From contig CAVUWK010000001.1 of NCBI GenBank assembly GCA_963745175.1, positions 310,001 through 374,000 of the forward strand: a stretch of 64,000 bases of DNA, in the 5' to 3' direction. Origin of the DNA: Bog-473 sp963745175. GTDB lineage: Bacteria; Actinomycetota; Acidimicrobiia; Acidimicrobiales; RAAP-2. Made by a program: the position numbers and the translations under genes. This document shows positions 1 through 9,571 of this stretch, piece by piece. The notes beneath the pieces are model-generated. The model saw only the letters and a list, made by a program, of their open reading frames with translations. It did no database searches and had not been told where the DNA came from. Positions within the stretch are counted from its first letter, which is position 1. Each line of letters begins with the position of its first letter.

Positions 1-1115
1 TGGACCTTGACGCCGCCGACGTTGATGACGTCGGACCGCCTGCCCCGGAACAGGACACGCCGGCCGACGATCTCGATGAGGTCGCCGGTCGGCTGCCAGG
101 CGGCGCTGTCGGCGGGTGCGGCACCGTCCGATTCGTCGGCGTAGCCCAGCATCCCCGCTTCGGCGCGCACCAAGAGCTCGCCGTTTTCTGCGCGGACGTT
201 GGAGGTCGGGTTGGACTCACTCCACAACGCGTCGATGGACAGGCCCGGCAACCCGTCGCACACCGACGTGATGGAGCCGAATTCCGTCGATGCGTACACC
301 TGGGACACCCGGGCAAAAGGAAAGGTCGTGCGCAGCTCCTCCAGCAGGTCCGCCGGGCTCGCCTCGCCGCCCAGCGTGATCTGCTCGAGGTGGGGCAGCT
401 TGAGCTCACGGCTGCGGGCCTCGGCGAGGAGGAAGCGCCAGAAGGTCGGTGTGGCGCTGACACGGGTCACGCCGTCGGCGAGCAGTGCGTCGAGGCCGTC
501 CTTGGGCTGGCGCGGGAAGGGGGCCACCAGGGCCGCCCGGCTGGCCAGGACGTGCAGGAGGACCTGGATCCCGGCGAACTGGTGCAGGCCGTAGGCCAGC
601 AGCCAGCGCTGCTCGGGCTCGGGCCGGACAGCGTTCACCGTCTGCGCCAGCACGCGCCAGTCGTGGCGCGCCGCCTTCGGCGCGCCGGTGGTCCCGGTGG
701 TGCGGATCAGCAACGGCTGCGGGCGGTCCGCGGGCACCGGCAGCACCTCGTCCGCCGCCTCACCCAGGAGCTCGTCGGGGTGGACCACGTGGTATGCCCC
801 GACGAGGTCGTCACGCCGCGTCATCACGACGCCATGTCCGAGGGCCTTCGCCTGCGCGGTGAACGCCGCGCCGTCGGTGTCGGGTTGGTACTGGCACGGC
901 TCCGCACCGGCCAGCGCCGCTCCGGCCAGCAACGCCGTGACGCGTGGAGCATCGGGCTCGACGATGGCGAACCGGTTGATGTCGCGACGTCGCAACGCGG
1001 TCGCCACGCGTCGGGAGGCGTCGAGCAGCTCACCGTAGGAGGACGCGGCCTCGCGGGTGACCACCGCGGTGCGCTCCGGTCCGTCGCCGGCTGCCGCCTC
1101 GAGCAGATGGATCAT
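1..1115 (-). CDS. AMP-dependent ligase (acyl/aminoacyl adenylating), 3' end outside window
   Basis: This is the N-terminal 370 residues or so of an ANL-superfamily adenylating enzyme; the gene runs off the window. Translating the minus strand from ATG at 1115 gives an open frame to base 1. The P-loop motif RTTGTTGAPK lies near residues 138-147, followed by GGEASP and YASTEFGS (the A5-like motif), and the visible part ends in the RGRRSDVINVGG region near the hinge. ANL enzymes activate a carboxylate with ATP and load it onto CoA or a carrier protein. The start codon overlaps the stop of the upstream ACP gene by ATGA, so the two are probably translationally coupled and the ACP is the likely acceptor. 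The substrate cannot be read from the sequence. Confidence 0.85.
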   Translation of the reverse strand, partial: MIHLLEAAAGDGPERTAVVTREAASSYGELLDASRRVATALRRRDINRFAIVEPDAPRVTALLAGAALAGAEPCQYQPDTDGAAFTAQAKALGHGVVMTRRDDLVGAYHVVHPDELLGEAADEVLPVPADRPQPLLIRTTGTTGAPKAARHDWRVLAQTVNAVRPEPEQRWLLAYGLHQFAGIQVLLHVLASRAALVAPFPRQPKDGLDALLADGVTRVSATPTFWRFLLAEARSRELKLPHLEQITLGGEASPADLLEELRTTFPFARVSQVYASTEFGSITSVCDGLPGLSIDALWSESNPTSNVRAENGELLVRAEAGMLGYADESDGAAPADSAAWQPTGDLIEIVGRRVLFRGRRSDVINVGGVKV

Positions 1116-1363
1116 TCCGTCCGGACGGCTGCGTAGAAGGCCACGATGTGCCCGACGCGCTCGGGGAGATCGCCGCCGGCGGAGAAGGGATCGGAGCCGA
1201 ACTCGTCCTCGAGCATGGCGGAGAGCTCGGCCGCCTCGAGGGAGTCGAGCCCGAGCCCGTCCCCCCACAGGCCCGTTTCGTCGGTCCATCCCTCGGTGCC
1301 CTTGTCGGCGCGTTGGAGGAACTCGGTGATGACGGCTCGTGCCATGTCCGGGTCGCTGGTCAC
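1112..1363 (-). CDS. Acyl carrier protein
   Basis: An 83-residue acidic protein, the normal size for a free-standing acyl carrier protein. The motif GLGLDSLEAAEL places the phosphopantetheine serine at Ser41 (DSL). It lies between a methyltransferase (46 bases upstream) and the AMP-ligase, whose ATG overlaps its TGA. Carrier proteins paired with a dedicated ligase, as in the DltA/DltC type of arrangement, hold an activated acyl or aminoacyl group for transfer. Here the surrounding glycan genes suggest modification of an exopolysaccharide or a small conjugate. That role is an inference from position. Confidence 0.85.
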   Translation of the reverse strand: MTSDPDMARAVITEFLQRADKGTEGWTDETGLWGDGLGLDSLEAAELSAMLEDEFGSDPFSAGGDLPERVGHIVAFYAAVRTE

Positions 1364-1409
1364 TGGTGGTCTTCCTTTCGCGGGGTCGGGGTTACGGGTC
1401 CGGTCCGGG

Positions 1410-2254
1410 TCACGAGGCCTTGAGCGCGGCGAGGATCCCGTAGCCGAGCGTCTCGTCCTGCCAGAAGGACTCGAGGATTTCGGTCGCCGACACGAAATCC
1501 TCCAGAGCGCGAGCGTGCAGGAGGTGGTCGAGGGCGGTGCGATGGGCGTGGACGTTGGACCTCCACGCGGCGAATGTCGGTCGTGTCGGCTCGCTGATGT
1601 CCGAGCTGTCGGTGACGGTCATGCCGAGCTCGGTGAGAGCCGACGTGTAGCTCTCCAACGGCTCCATGTGCGCATCGCCGAACGCTGACCGCAGCGTGGC
1701 GAAGTGCTCCCTCGCGCGCGCACCTCGACGAAGGGGATCTCCCGCTTCCGGATGATGTCGCACAGCACGAGCCGCCCGTGGGGTGCCAGGACACGCGCGC
1801 ACTCGCGCAGGAGCGCGGTCCGATCGCGCATCAGGTGGGACGACTCCAGGACCCAGACGACGTCGAAGCTGGCGTCGGGGAGCCCGTTGTCGGCTCCGTC
1901 ACGCTGCTCGAAGCGGGCGGCACTGGCGAGCCCGCGGTCGACCGCCAGCCCGGCCGCAGCAGCGACGCCGCTGGCGCTGGTGGTGATGCCGAGCACCGAG
2001 ACGTCGAATGCGGCCGCGAGGTCACAGGCCTGGCGCCCGGTACCGCATCCGACATCGAGCACGCGGTCACCGGAGGTGATGCGGGCCCGGTTGCGCATCT
2101 GCTCCGTCAGCGCTGCTGTGGCCTGTTCCAGGGGGGTTGCGGGCGACTCGAAAAAGCCGTAGTGGAATTCCTCGCCCATGATCAGGCGCCACGCACTGTG
2201 GACGTGGTCGTAGTGGACGGCGGGCTGCGAACTGCCCGCGGTCTTCGTACCCAT
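1410..2254 (-). pseudogene. Class I SAM-dependent methyltransferase, frameshifted
   Basis: Starts at ATG 2254 (MGTKTAGSS). It carries the SAM motif VLDVGCGTGRQAC, an acidic second motif region and FDVVWVLESSHLM, typical of small-molecule class I methyltransferases such as the UbiE/RebM type. The frame is lost near 1715-1725 inside a CGCGCGCG tract. The C-terminal third, from REHFATLR to the stop at 1410, continues in another frame. One lost base or two extra bases in the tract would explain the break. Everything on both sides is well preserved, so either a very recent slippage mutation or a sequencing error is possible. It is the first gene of a minus-strand group with the ACP and the ligase, and divergent from the acyltransferase at 2374. 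Confidence 0.7.
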
Positions 2255-2373
2255 GAACCGTGCCTCCGCTCCGAACGACGGCGAGATCTCTCCCACCCGC
2301 GGCACGGACTCGGCCGCGGGTGGTGGATAGAGTTGCGTTCTCCACCATGACCAACGGATCAACGGAGTGATGC

Positions 2374-3108
2374 TTGCGGCTCGTCTTGGCATTTTGCATG
2401 GTCGTGCTCCCCTCGCGTCTGAAGCTCCACCTGGGCCGTTGGCTGCTCGGGTGGGACGTGCACCCGACGGCGTACATCGGGCGCAGCGTCGTCCTCGTGG
2501 GGCGCCTCTCCCTGGGCCCGGGCGCGAGCATCGGCCCGCTGAACGTCATCAAGGACCTGGAGGAGCTGCGCCTGGCCGAGGGCGCCAGCATCGGCTCGCG
2601 TAACTGGATCACCGGGTTCCCGCGGGCGTCCGAACTCGACCAGGACGTCTTCCCGCACTCCCCCAACCGCCGCCCCTGCCTCATCATGGGCAAACACGCC
2701 ATGATCACGACCGCCCATGACATCGATTGCTCCGACCGGGTCGAGATCGGCGACAACAGCGCATTGGCCGGATTCCGGTGCACGATCCTCACGCACAGCC
2801 TCAATCTCGTCCGGGACCGGTTCGTCACCGGGTCCGTCGAGATCGGCGACCACACGGCGGTCATGTCAGGTGCGACGTTGTTGAGCGGGACCCGGGTTCC
2901 GTCGCGTTCTGTGGTCTCGGCCGGGTCCGTGGTCAACACCCCGCTGAGCGACGAACTGACGTTCTACAGCGGCAACCCGGCCGAAGCGGTCCGCAGCCTG
3001 CCCGAGACCCTCGGATTCTTCCATCGAGGAGAGGGCGGCTTCGACGACCCCACTTCGTTGAGCGTGCTCGAGGAGGCTGCGCCGTACTCAGGAGCCCCGG
3101 AGGCGTAA
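2374..3108 (+). CDS. Hexapeptide-repeat acyltransferase (WcaF/colanic-acid-acetyltransferase-like)
   Basis: A 244-residue protein with left-handed beta-helix hexapeptide repeats (for example VEIGDNSALAG, VEIGDHTAVMSGATLLSG) and the C-terminal YSGNPAEAVR loop typical of sugar O-acetyltransferases. The start is TTG at 2374, with GGAG six bases upstream and an in-frame TGA just before it, so no longer start exists. ATG 2398 is the alternative. It probably acetylates a hydroxyl of the exopolysaccharide or its lipid-linked precursor in the cytoplasm. It is followed 29 bases later by the TylF-like methyltransferase and likely shares its transcript. Confidence 0.8.
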   Translation: MRLVLAFCMVVLPSRLKLHLGRWLLGWDVHPTAYIGRSVVLVGRLSLGPGASIGPLNVIKDLEELRLAEGASIGSRNWITGFPRASELDQDVFPHSPNRRPCLIMGKHAMITTAHDIDCSDRVEIGDNSALAGFRCTILTHSLNLVRDRFVTGSVEIGDHTAVMSGATLLSGTRVPSRSVVSAGSVVNTPLSDELTFYSGNPAEAVRSLPETLGFFHRGEGGFDDPTSLSVLEEAAPYSGAPEA

Positions 3109-3137
3109 GTTTCGGCCGTTCCTGCCGTTTTCCGATC

Positions 3138-3986
3138 GTGAATCAAACCGCCGAGGCAACATCGCTCTACCTGGACCTTCTGAAGCAGAGCCTGACCGGC
3201 GCGCTGGCCGAGGACAACGACAGCATTCTGGGCGGTGTGCGAACCGCCGGGTCCACGTCGTGGAAGCGCCGCATCGCCAACGTCGCCGGCCGGGCGGCGT
3301 CGCGGGTCAACGTCGAGATCGCCTACAAGAAGCCGTACGATCCGAAGCTGCGCGCGGTCGGTCGTGACTGGCCGGCGCGGGCGGAATCCATGATCGGCCT
3401 GCGCCGCATGGAGAACATCCTGCACTGCGTGCAGACCGTCCTGGACGACGATGTGCCGGGCGACCTGATCGAAGCCGGGGTGTGGCGGGGCGGCGCCTGC
3501 ATCTTCATGAAGGCCAACCTGTTGGCACGGGGCGACACCGGCCGCGTGGTGTGGGTGGCCGACTCGTTCCAGGGACTCCCGCCGCCGAACGCCACCCTCT
3601 ATCCGGCCGACAGCGGCGACGACCTGCACACGCGCAGCGGACTGAGTGTCGGTGCCGACCAGGTGCGCCACAACTTCGCGCGCTACGGCGTCCTCGACGA
3701 CCGGGTCGAATTCCTGGTGGGCTGGTTCAAGGACACCCTGCCGACGGCGCCGATCGAGGCGCTTTCGGTGATGCGTCTCGACGGCGACATGTACGAGTCC
3801 ACCTGGCAGGCGATCGAGGCGTTGTACCCCAAGCTCTCGCCGGGCGGGTTCTGCATCATCGACGACTTCGGGAGCCACCAGTCGCAGGCCGGACTGGCGG
3901 TGCACGACTACCGCGAGGCCAACGGGATCGAAGAGGAGATCGTCGACATCGACGGGTTCGGTGCCTACTGGCGCAGGAAGCGCTAG
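3138..3986 (+). CDS. TylF/MycF-family macrocin-O-methyltransferase-like protein
   Basis: A 282-residue protein matching the TylF family: ENILHCVQTVLDDDVPGDLIEAG-type helix, GVWRGGACIFMKA (SAM site), WVADSFQGLPPP, MRLDGDMYEST and CIIDDFG. These acidic motifs bind the divalent metal and sugar hydroxyl in characterised sugar O-methyltransferases. GTG 3138 is the most likely start; an open frame runs upstream through the previous gene but is a shadow of it. Such enzymes occur in natural-product and glycan clusters and O-methylate a sugar hydroxyl. The stop codon overlaps the last four bases of the convergent acetyltransferase gene. Confidence 0.82.
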   Translation: MNQTAEATSLYLDLLKQSLTGALAEDNDSILGGVRTAGSTSWKRRIANVAGRAASRVNVEIAYKKPYDPKLRAVGRDWPARAESMIGLRRMENILHCVQTVLDDDVPGDLIEAGVWRGGACIFMKANLLARGDTGRVVWVADSFQGLPPPNATLYPADSGDDLHTRSGLSVGADQVRHNFARYGVLDDRVEFLVGWFKDTLPTAPIEALSVMRLDGDMYESTWQAIEALYPKLSPGGFCIIDDFGSHQSQAGLAVHDYREANGIEEEIVDIDGFGAYWRRKR

Positions 3987-4735
3987 CCGGCGAGGCTGGG
4001 CACGGAGACGCAGGCCGTCGTCGGTACGACCCGCTCCCTGACCGACCCACGTTCGGGCCGTACCGGCATCGCGGCGCGGTCCGCGTCAACCGCTATCCGG
4101 GGCATCCTGCTCTGCGCGTACTCGATGAAGGTGTCGATGTCGCGGCTGGCCAGGTACGGGACCGCGGCGCGGACCTCATCCTTGGGCCAGTCCCACCAAC
4201 GGATGTCGAGAAGGGCCCCGATCTGCTCGTCGGAGAACCGGAAGCGGATCACCTTGGCCGGGGAGCCGCCCACGATGGCGAATGGCGGGACATCCTTCGT
4301 CACGACGGCGCCGTTGGCGACGATCGCCCCGTCGCCGACGTGCACCCCGCTCAGCAGCGTCGCTCCATAGGTCGCCCACACGTCGGATCCGACGATCGTG
4401 TCGCCTGTCTTCGCCGGGAAACCGTCTTCCCCCGCACCCTCCATCCCCCACATGAGCCGGTGGGGATAGGTGGTGACCATGTCGTGAGCGTGCTCACCAC
4501 CGAGCAAAACGTTGCATCCGATCGACGAGTAGTTACCGATGCGCAGGCACGTCGCGTCGTGCGTGAAGGTGTAGATGGTCGCGACGCCGTACGACTCCGT
4601 TCCGAGGATCACCCGACCCGCGCGCTGGAGGCGCCGCTGGACCGCTTCGTCGCGCCCGAGGTACAGCTCCCCGGCGCGGCGGTAGGTGTAGCCAAGGAGC
4701 CGGGCTCCCTTCCACAGGTGGGTCCTGGCTGCCAT
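3983..4735 (-). CDS. CatB/Vat-like hexapeptide acetyltransferase
   Basis: A 250-residue xenobiotic-acetyltransferase-type protein. The order TCLRIGNYSSIGCNVLLGG, HAHDMVTTYP, TIVGSDVWATYGATLLSG, GAVVTKDVPPFAIVGGSPAK and the helix SDEQIGALLDIRWWDWP is characteristic of the left-handed beta-helix CatB branch; the histidine in GGEHAHD is the expected catalytic region. In a glycan locus the substrate is more likely a sugar than chloramphenicol. It has a C-terminal tail of about 50 residues beyond the usual end. It is convergent with the TylF-like gene and overlaps it by four bases. Confidence 0.8.
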   Translation of the reverse strand: MAARTHLWKGARLLGYTYRRAGELYLGRDEAVQRRLQRAGRVILGTESYGVATIYTFTHDATCLRIGNYSSIGCNVLLGGEHAHDMVTTYPHRLMWGMEGAGEDGFPAKTGDTIVGSDVWATYGATLLSGVHVGDGAIVANGAVVTKDVPPFAIVGGSPAKVIRFRFSDEQIGALLDIRWWDWPKDEVRAAVPYLASRDIDTFIEYAQSRMPRIAVDADRAAMPVRPERGSVRERVVPTTACVSVPSLAG

Positions 4736-5022
4736 TGCAGCTCCGTCCTTTCCGGGGGCGTGCGCGTTCGTGTGGAACCTGACCGTTCACTCCACGGCAG
4801 GCGAGGGGCGTATCGGTTGGAGAACGAGGTTCGAGCGCAATGATCACGGTCGGCGGCTCTGCGCACGTTGACACGACCAGATGACCCAGCGATCGTTTGA
4901 CCCACGCGGTCTCGTCAATGGCCCACGTCGGATCTGCAGCGAGTTCCTGTCCCGTATAGTTGCCTCGTGAAGCGGGTTCCTGGCGGGCCGCGAGCCTCCC
5001 TCGTCACGCGGGAGCGCAGCTC

Positions 5023-6634
5023 GTGCGGGTAGTCATCGACGGGTTGCCGATCCGCGGCGACAACAGCCTCACCATCGTCGCGGAGCATCTCTTGTTCGGC
5101 TGGCAGCAGCTGGGCCGCGACGACGAGCTGCACCTCGTGATCCGGGCGGGCGCGCCGCTCAGCGTTCCGGACCGGGTGACGGTGCACGAGGTGAAGTTCG
5201 GCCGAGTCCCGTTTGTGAGCAGGCTGCGCGCACAGTCGTTCGCCCTGCCGCGGCTCTGCCGCTCGCTCCGGGCGGACATGCTCCTCGGCGTGCTGCCCAC
5301 CACGGCGGTGACTCGCCTGCCGTGCCCGCGTGCGGTCATCGCGTGGGACTTCCGCTACCGGCTCCGACCGGAGCAGTTCACCAAGAAGGCCCTCCTCTTG
5401 CGGAGGACCAGCTACGCCATCGGGTTCCGCCAGGCCGACGGCGTGGCTTGCATCTCGGGACGCACCAGACGCGACCTCGCGGCGTTCTACCCGCGCACCA
5501 CGAAGGTGCCCGTTCGTGTCGCGCACCTCGGTGCGGACCACGTGGACGGCTGGCCCGTGGCGCCCGCTGGTCCGCCCTACGCCATCGCTTTCGGCCATTT
5601 CTCCAACAAGAACGTCGACCTGGTCCTGCAGGCCTGGGCCTCCATGGTCGAGAACGGGACCGCGGCCGCACGACCCCTGCACGTTGTCGGCCTCCCCGCC
5701 GACCGCGCGCGAGCGCGTCGAGCACCTGGTGGAGGAGCTCGGGCTGGCCGGCGTCGTGACCATCAGCCCGTGGCTGCCGAAGGAGGTGTTCCGGGAGCAG
5801 TTCGCCTCGTCGAGCCTCGTTGTCTTCCCTTCGGACTTCGAGGGCTTCGGTCTCCCCACGGTGGAGGCCATGCGCCTCGGCATCCCCGTCGTCATCACAC
5901 CCGAGCCGGCCCTGCTCGAGGTCACCGGGGGCCATGCCACCGTCGTCGACGGAGAGGGCCCCGAGGCGCTGGCGCGGGCGGTCGAGGTGGCACGGCACGC
6001 GTCGCCGGAGGCGATCGCCGCGGCCAGGCGCCATGCGGCGGCCTTCACCTGGGCGAACTTCGCCAGCGGGGTGCGCGGGCTTCTCGGCGAGGCCACGGCG
6101 CCCGCTCCCGCTCCCGCCCCGGTTCCGGCGCGACGCCCGGGCCGGCTCCGCACCCTCCCCGCCCGGCTGGGCGCGGCCTTCGCGGCCGCTGTCCTCGTGG
6201 TCGGCGGGGCGACGGCCGTCTCCTTCGCGCTCGGGTCGTCGCACCCGTCGCACCCCGCTGCCGGCACCGGTTCGAGCGCCACCACGACCGGCGGCGCCAC
6301 CTCACCGGTCGTGGCGCGCCACGGGGTCGATCAGCGTGGCGGGTCCGCTGTGACGGGCTCCCGGGCCGCAGGCGGGGGGAGGGCGTCGGCCACGACCGTG
6401 CCCGGCGGCGGAACCAGCGGGGGCTCGCAGGGGTCGTCCAGCGCGACCCCGTCCTCCACATCGCTGCCCCCGGTCACCGTGCCCCCGGTCACCGTTCCGC
6501 CGGTCACCGTTCCGCCGGTCACCGTGCCCCCGGTCACGGTGCCGCCCGTGACGGTCCCGACGTCGGTCTGCTCCACCACGACCACCATCACGACGCCCGT
6601 CACCACGCCGTGCAGCGTCACCGTGTCCCCCTGA
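5023..6634 (+). pseudogene. GT4 glycosyltransferase with C-terminal membrane anchor and PPVTV repeats, frameshifted
   Basis: Starts at GTG 5023 (VRVVIDGLPIRG) with GGAG eight bases upstream. The GT-B fold is clear: FGHFSNKNVDLVLQAW, then FEGFGLPTVEAMRLG, the donor-binding E-x7-E region. The frame shifts near 5700-5715 in a CGCGCGCGAGCGCG tract (loss of one CG unit or one extra base); from RERVEHLVEELG on, another frame carries the protein to the stop at 6634. After the GT domain comes one hydrophobic segment (AAFAAAVLVVGGATAVSFAL) and a Ser/Thr/Pro-rich tail with six PPVTV repeats, so the tail is probably outside the membrane. It is a paralogue of the enzyme at 16248-17291, which lacks this tail. 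Confidence 0.7.
6467..6556 (+). repeat. Six tandem 15-base repeats encoding PPVTV
   Basis: Six direct copies of a 15-base unit (CCSCCGGTCACCGTN-like) with silent variation, coding PPVTV six times in the C-terminal tail of the glycosyltransferase. Third-position drift shows the array is older than a simple recent expansion. Copy number could vary between strains. Confidence 0.85.
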
Positions 6635-6656
6635 GGGGCGCCCGCCTCGGTCGGTC

Positions 6657-7844
6657 TCAACCCCAGCTGCCGCTGCCGCCGGCGAAGCGGTCGTTGAGCT
6701 TGCCGGCCAGCCGGGGAAAGCGCGTCTTGACCCGGTCGTACTCCTCGGGCAGCACGATGCGCACACATTTGGCCCCCTCGCCCACGAGCCCACGGGCCAC
6801 CGTGCGCCAGGCCCGGCGCCGCCAGCGCTCGTAGGCCGCGGCCTCGGACGGCTCGAACGGCGAGGGCAGCGGGGCGGCACTGTGCTGGCGTTGGCTGCCG
6901 TAGGCGCGGCGGAGCTGGCGCGAGATCGTCCTGCCCCGCGTGTCGGTCGCGTACGGGTAGGGGGGTGCCGCCGGCAGGCTCTCCTCGTAGGAGGACAGGA
7001 CCGCCGCGTACTCCTTGCAGAGCTGCAGCAGGACGCTGTCGTCCTGAGCCAGATGGGCGTAGGAGTCGCGAGCCCGCACCGACACCTTCTCCGGGGCACG
7101 CGAGTCGAAGGCGTGGAAGTGGAACAGCCGCAGGCGATCCCCCGTCGAGGAGATCCGGTACCCGTCGTCGTCGAGCGCCAGCGGGCGCTCCCACAGGTTG
7201 GCGACGCTGACGTTGTAGCCCGGGTGGCGGAAGCTGGCCGCCTGGAAGTGCGAGCTCCCGATGTCCATCCACTTCTGGTCGACGAAGAGGCCGGCCAAGG
7301 GGTCGTAGAGGCACTCGGTGCTCAAATGCGACCACCACCAGTCCAGCGCGGGCAGGGACCGGCGGTCGACCGCGCAGAAGCCGAGGTTGTTCACGCCCAC
7401 CAAGAGCAGGTGCCCGTCGGAGTGGTCCGCGCCGAGCGGTGGAGAGCCGAGGAAGTGCGGGGTGAGGAGGATGCCGCCGGCCGACGCGTCGAGGGCCACC
7501 GGCAGCTCCGCCATCGGCGCGGTGACGTACGTGTCGGGATCGAGGTAGACGATCTGCTCCGCGTCGACGAGAAGCGTCTGCAGCAGCAGCGGCTTGACGG
7601 CCGTGGCGAACTCCACCAGGTCGTAGGACATCACGAGCTCGCGGATGGCCCGGCGGGAGAGGCCCAGCCGCGCGGTGCTCAGGCACTCGACGCCCTCCAG
7701 CTGGGGCAGCCGGTCGTCCTCGGCGATGTCGATGAAGAGGATCCGCAGGACCGCGCCGTCCTCGTGGCGCCGCAGGCTCTCGGCCAGGGTGAGCGCCTTG
7801 GGGAGGTAGTTCGTCGAGAGAATGGTGCAGTAGGTGCGCGTCAC
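6657..7844 (-). CDS. GT8-like / GT-A fold glycosyltransferase
   Basis: About 395 residues. YCTILSTNYLPKALTLAESL at the N-terminus is the typical first strand and helix of nucleotide-sugar GT-A enzymes, and QIVYLDPDTYV contains the DxD metal-binding motif. The later NNLGFCAVDR and FVDQKWMD segments fit GT8-type transferases. I place the start at GTG 7844 (VTRTYCTILS); an in-frame start 45 bases upstream adds an unconvincing arginine-rich leader. It probably adds one sugar of the surface glycan. It is convergent with the GT4 gene, with only about 20 bases between them. Confidence 0.75.
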   Translation of the reverse strand: MTRTYCTILSTNYLPKALTLAESLRRHEDGAVLRILFIDIAEDDRLPQLEGVECLSTARLGLSRRAIRELVMSYDLVEFATAVKPLLLQTLLVDAEQIVYLDPDTYVTAPMAELPVALDASAGGILLTPHFLGSPPLGADHSDGHLLLVGVNNLGFCAVDRRSLPALDWWWSHLSTECLYDPLAGLFVDQKWMDIGSSHFQAASFRHPGYNVSVANLWERPLALDDDGYRISSTGDRLRLFHFHAFDSRAPEKVSVRARDSYAHLAQDDSVLLQLCKEYAAVLSSYEESLPAAPPYPYATDTRGRTISRQLRRAYGSQRQHSAAPLPSPFEPSEAAAYERWRRRAWRTVARGLVGEGAKCVRIVLPEEYDRVKTRFPRLAGKLNDRFAGGSGSWG

Positions 7845-7990
7845 GTGTCCGACGGCCTCCCGGCGGGTTCGGGTGGGGCACGGGCCCACTCGGGCCCTAT
7901 GGAGACAACGTCGGCGGAGGGCCTCGTCCTACGGCCCGCGACCCTCCCACCGGTGGGCGCCGTGCCTGCCGGGTGGGCTAGAAGAGGGCG

Positions 7991-9571
7991 GTGATCCCCG
8001 ACGTCGCCCGACCGACCCATTTCCGCCCCGGCACCTACGCCGCCAGCGACGGGGAGCGGCCGGCCGTCATCACCGCGTCCGGCCGGGTGGTGACGTTCGC
8101 CCAGCTCGAGGAGCGCTCGAGCCGCCTGGCCCGGGCGTTGTACGCCCACGGGCTGCGACCCGGCGACCACGTGGCCGTCGTGCTGCCCAACGACGACCGG
8201 ACCCACGAGGTGACCTTCGCCCTGCAGCGCTCGGGCCTGTACTACACCATGGTCAACACGCACCTGGCCGCCGAGGAGGCCGCCTACATCGTCCTCGACT
8301 GCGGCGCCCGCACCCTGATCACGTCGTCCGCGCTCGCCCCTCTGGCGGAGGAGCTGGTCGCCCGCACGCCCGACATCGAGCTGCGCCTCATGCTCGGCGA
8401 CACCGTCGCACCCGGCCACACGTCCTACGACGAGTTCGTCGCCGGGTCCCCGGCCGGGCCGCTGGCCGAGGAGGTCGAGGGCTCACCGATGCTGTACTCC
8501 TCGGGTACCACGGGCCATCCCAAGGGGATCCGCCGCCCGCTCTCCAATCTGCCCTTCGGCTCCGACGTGACGCTCTCGGGCATGCTCGGAGGGATCATGG
8601 GGTTCGTCCCGGGGGACGTGTACCTGAGCCCGGCGCCGCTGTACCACTCCGCCCCGCTGGTCTGGTCGATGACGGCGCAGCGCCTCGGTGGGACCGTGGT
8701 CGTGATGGAGCACTTCGACCCCGAGCGCTGCCTGGCGCTCATCGAAGAGCACCGGGTCACGCACGCGCAGTTCGTCCCCACCATGTTCGTGCGCATGCTC
8801 AAGCTGCCCGAGGAGGTCAGGTCCGCGTACGACCTCTCCTCCCTGCGCTCGGTGGTGCACGCCGCGGCGCCCTGCGCGCCCGAGGTCAAGCGCCGCATGA
8901 TCGAGTGGTGGGGGCCGGTCATCCACGAGTACTACTCGGGCACCGAGGGGCTGGGCATGACCTGGATCACCGCCGACGAGTCCCTGACCCATCCCGGCTC
9001 GGTGGGCAAGGCCATCTGGGGCGAGGTGCACGTCTGCGGCGACGACGGGGAGGACCTGGCCGCCGGCGACGACGGCGTCGTGTACTTCGGGGGCCGCAGC
9101 GGCACCGCCACCTTCGAGTACAACCACGACCCCGAGAAGACCCGCCAGACCTTCAACGACAAGGGCTGGTCGACGTTGTGGGACGTCGGCCACCTCGACG
9201 ACGAGGGCTACCTCTACCTGACCGACCGCAAGCTCTTCATGATCGTGTCGGGCGGCGTGAACATCTACCCGCAGGAGATCGAGGACGTCCTCGTGCTGCA
9301 CCCCGCCGTGGCCGACGTGGCCGTCTTCGGCATCCCCGAGGCCGAGATGGGCGAGGAGGTCAAGGCCGTCGTCCAGCCCGCCCCGGGTGCGGTTCCCGGG
9401 CCCGAGCTCGAGGCCGAGATCATCGCCTTCTGCCGGGCCAACCTGTCGCACTACAAGTGCCCGCGCACCGTCGACTTCACCGAGGCGCTGCCCCGGGGCG
9501 AGAACGGCAAGCTCTACAAGAAAGCCCTGCGCGAGGTCTACTGGGCCAGCTCGACGCCGAGCACCACCTGA
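7991..9571 (+). CDS. Acyl-CoA synthetase (AMP-binding, fatty-acid-CoA-ligase-like)
   Basis: A complete 526-residue ANL enzyme. Motifs in order: YSSGTTGHPKG (P-loop), YYSGTEGLGMTW (A5), WDVGHLDDEGYLYLTDR (A7/A8 hinge), SGGVNIYPQEIEDVL, and the catalytic lysine in PRGENGKLYKKALR near the C-terminus. It therefore should form acyl-adenylate and acyl-CoA. GTG 7991 is the start. The first 60 residues are normal for the family. Its stop overlaps the end of the convergent MFS gene. A direct link to the polysaccharide is not shown; it could feed acyl donors or serve general catabolism. Confidence 0.85.
   Translation: MIPDVARPTHFRPGTYAASDGERPAVITASGRVVTFAQLEERSSRLARALYAHGLRPGDHVAVVLPNDDRTHEVTFALQRSGLYYTMVNTHLAAEEAAYIVLDCGARTLITSSALAPLAEELVARTPDIELRLMLGDTVAPGHTSYDEFVAGSPAGPLAEEVEGSPMLYSSGTTGHPKGIRRPLSNLPFGSDVTLSGMLGGIMGFVPGDVYLSPAPLYHSAPLVWSMTAQRLGGTVVVMEHFDPERCLALIEEHRVTHAQFVPTMFVRMLKLPEEVRSAYDLSSLRSVVHAAAPCAPEVKRRMIEWWGPVIHEYYSGTEGLGMTWITADESLTHPGSVGKAIWGEVHVCGDDGEDLAAGDDGVVYFGGRSGTATFEYNHDPEKTRQTFNDKGWSTLWDVGHLDDEGYLYLTDRKLFMIVSGGVNIYPQEIEDVLVLHPAVADVAVFGIPEAEMGEEVKAVVQPAPGAVPGPELEAEIIAFCRANLSHYKCPRTVDFTEALPRGENGKLYKKALREVYWASSTPSTT

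Noticed and set aside
199..1136. Long plus-strand frames over the left edge
   Set aside because: They oppose the AMP-ligase, which has clear motifs on the minus strand; their composition is the Arg/Gly/Ala-rich shadow typical of high-GC DNA.
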